This document shows, one piece after another, positions 63,263 through 64,000 of a DNA stretch of 64,000 nt. The stretch is from Acidobacteriota bacterium (lineage in GTDB: Bacteria; Acidobacteriota; Vicinamibacteria; Vicinamibacterales; UBA8438), in NCBI GenBank assembly GCA_015659035.1, contig DQNS01000122.1:1-64000 (forward strand), in the 5' to 3' direction. The notes below the pieces were generated by a model. The model did no database searches, was not told the DNA's origin, and worked only from the letters and a program-made list of their open reading frames with translations. A program made the translations under genes and the position numbers. Every line of letters begins with the position of its first letter. Position 1 is the stretch's first letter.

Positions 63263-64000
63263 AGCAGGGGGGCGGCGCCAGCATCACGGCTTTCAGCCGA
63301 TACGGCGGGGGCCGCGGCCGGCTTCGTCTGTGTCACCACATCGGTCACCCCGAAGAAGTCCCGGATGATTGCCCGAAGCTCGTCAAGCGACCCGGCGTGG
63401 TTGATCGCGACCCGCAGCCGTGACCCGTTGTCGAAACCCTTGGTATACCAGGAGCCGAGGGCCCGGAGCTTGTTGAGCACCCACCGGTCGCGGCTGCGCG
63501 CGCTACGACGCGTCGGTCCGGCCTTCGAATCGGTGGTCGCGGTGTGACGAAACCCTTCCGCCTCAGCGGTCCCTTCCCACAGCAGCAGGTCGATGTAGGC
63601 GAGCAGAAATCGGCCGCGTTCCGGTCCAGCGACCGGCCGCGGCGCACCACCACGACCCAGCGCCTGCGCCTGTTCGAAGATCCAGGGGTTCCGCAGCGCA
63701 CCGCGCCCGACGAGCACCCCGGCGACCGCAGTCTCGCGCAGCCGTCCGACCAGGTCCTCCGGCGCCACACAGTCGCCGCTGCCAAACACGGGGATCGAGA
63801 CACCGCGCGCCACCTCGTCGATGAGACCCCAGTCCGACCGACCGCGGTAAGACTGCGCCGCCGTGCGACCGTGCACCGCAACCGCCGCGGCGCCGGCGGC
63901 CTCCATCAGACCGGCGACATCCGGGGCATTGATGTGGGTGTCGTCCCACCCCGCGCGCATCTTCACGGTGACCGGAATCGACACGGCGCGGGTCATCGCC
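63247..64000 (-). CDS. tRNA-dihydrouridine synthase (partial, 5' end outside window)
   Basis: The visible ~250 C-terminal residues belong to the Dus family, flavoenzymes that reduce uridine in tRNA. They show PVTVKMRAGWDD, VAVHGRTAAQSYRGRSDW (catalytic loop region), VFGSGDCVAPEDL and GVLVGRGALRNPWIFEQ (FMN phosphate site), followed by the helical domain. The first Met in view (63996) is internal to the family; the catalytic Cys lies beyond the window. The last residues (LLSSAS) and the stop derive from a heptad repeat. Confidence 0.9.
   Translation of the reverse strand, partial: AMTRAVSIPVTVKMRAGWDDTHINAPDVAGLMEAAGAAAVAVHGRTAAQSYRGRSDWGLIDEVARGVSIPVFGSGDCVAPEDLVGRLRETAVAGVLVGRGALRNPWIFEQAQALGRGGAPRPVAGPERGRFLLAYIDLLLWEGTAEAEGFRHTATTDSKAGPTRRSARSRDRWVLNKLRALGSWYTKGFDNGSRLRVAINHAGSLDELRAIIRDFFGVTDVVTQTKPAAAPAVSAESRDAGAAPLLSSAS

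Overview
This 64 kb window is a high-GC bacterial chromosome segment with about 55 protein genes. It has no tRNA, rRNA, transposase, phage or CRISPR locus that I can see. The gene content (a DUF1800/DUF1501 pair, several PQQ quinoproteins, UPF0182, DUF4159, DUF1080, DUF1554, M1 and M61 peptidases, many secreted proteins and lipoproteins) looks like an aerobic, heterotrophic Acidobacteriota, perhaps Vicinamibacteria. That placement is an inference from family composition, not from a marker gene.

Layout. 1-4.6 kb: sufB, a Na+/solute symporter with a small membrane partner, and a VTT-domain membrane protein. 4.9-9.0 kb: a haem-copper cytochrome oxidase operon in the order I-III-IV-small-small-II. 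9.1-15.0 kb: a SurA-like/DsbA fusion, a GlcD-type FAD oxidase, a YvlD-type membrane protein, a beta-barrel protein, and a DUF1554 lipoprotein overlapping a GH99-like enzyme. 15.1-25.7 kb: a copper-type P-ATPase, DUF481, an M61 peptidase behind a two-domain protein disulfide oxidoreductase, a zinc-ribbon protein, an M1 peptidase with DUF1080, and a peroxiredoxin. 25.9-38.6 kb: UPF0182, an amidohydrolase, DUF4159, two PQQ enzymes and small enzymes. 38.9-46.5 kb: clpS-clpA, an ACT protein, an aminotransferase and a large M1 peptidase. 47.2-53.7 kb: DsbD, a lipid kinase, a 4HB-GAF sensor, FabZ and a PCYCGC-family protein. 53.9-59.2 kb: a regulatory cluster (hybrid kinase, FliA/WhiG-type sigma factor, mini-DHp protein, HTH protein, NtrC-type regulator). 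59.4-64 kb: DUF1501, DUF1800, a cupin and a dihydrouridine synthase cut by the window edge.

Main discovery. Two unrelated thiol-redox genes carry an in-frame TGA exactly where the family has the first cysteine of a CxxC site: UPHC in the protein disulfide oxidoreductase (20375-21013) and UPLC in the PCYCGC-family protein (53075-53740). In both, conserved family sequence continues after the TGA to a normal stop. In both, a hairpin lies at the distance expected of a bacterial SECIS element. Conventional gene calling truncates both at the TGA. I read them as selenoproteins and predict that the genome encodes SelA, SelB, SelD and tRNA-Sec outside this window. With DsbD, the DsbA-like protein and the peroxiredoxin, they suggest a selenium-dependent thiol-redox network.

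The other strong theme is intergenic repeats. Family A is a roughly 69 bp element with CTAGACATCT ends, family B has the GCAAGGCGCGACGAGGGA core, family C is TAGCAGTCCGTGGTGAAA, and arrays of 7-bp units often form inverted pairs. Many copies abut gene 3' ends, and several supply the stop codon.
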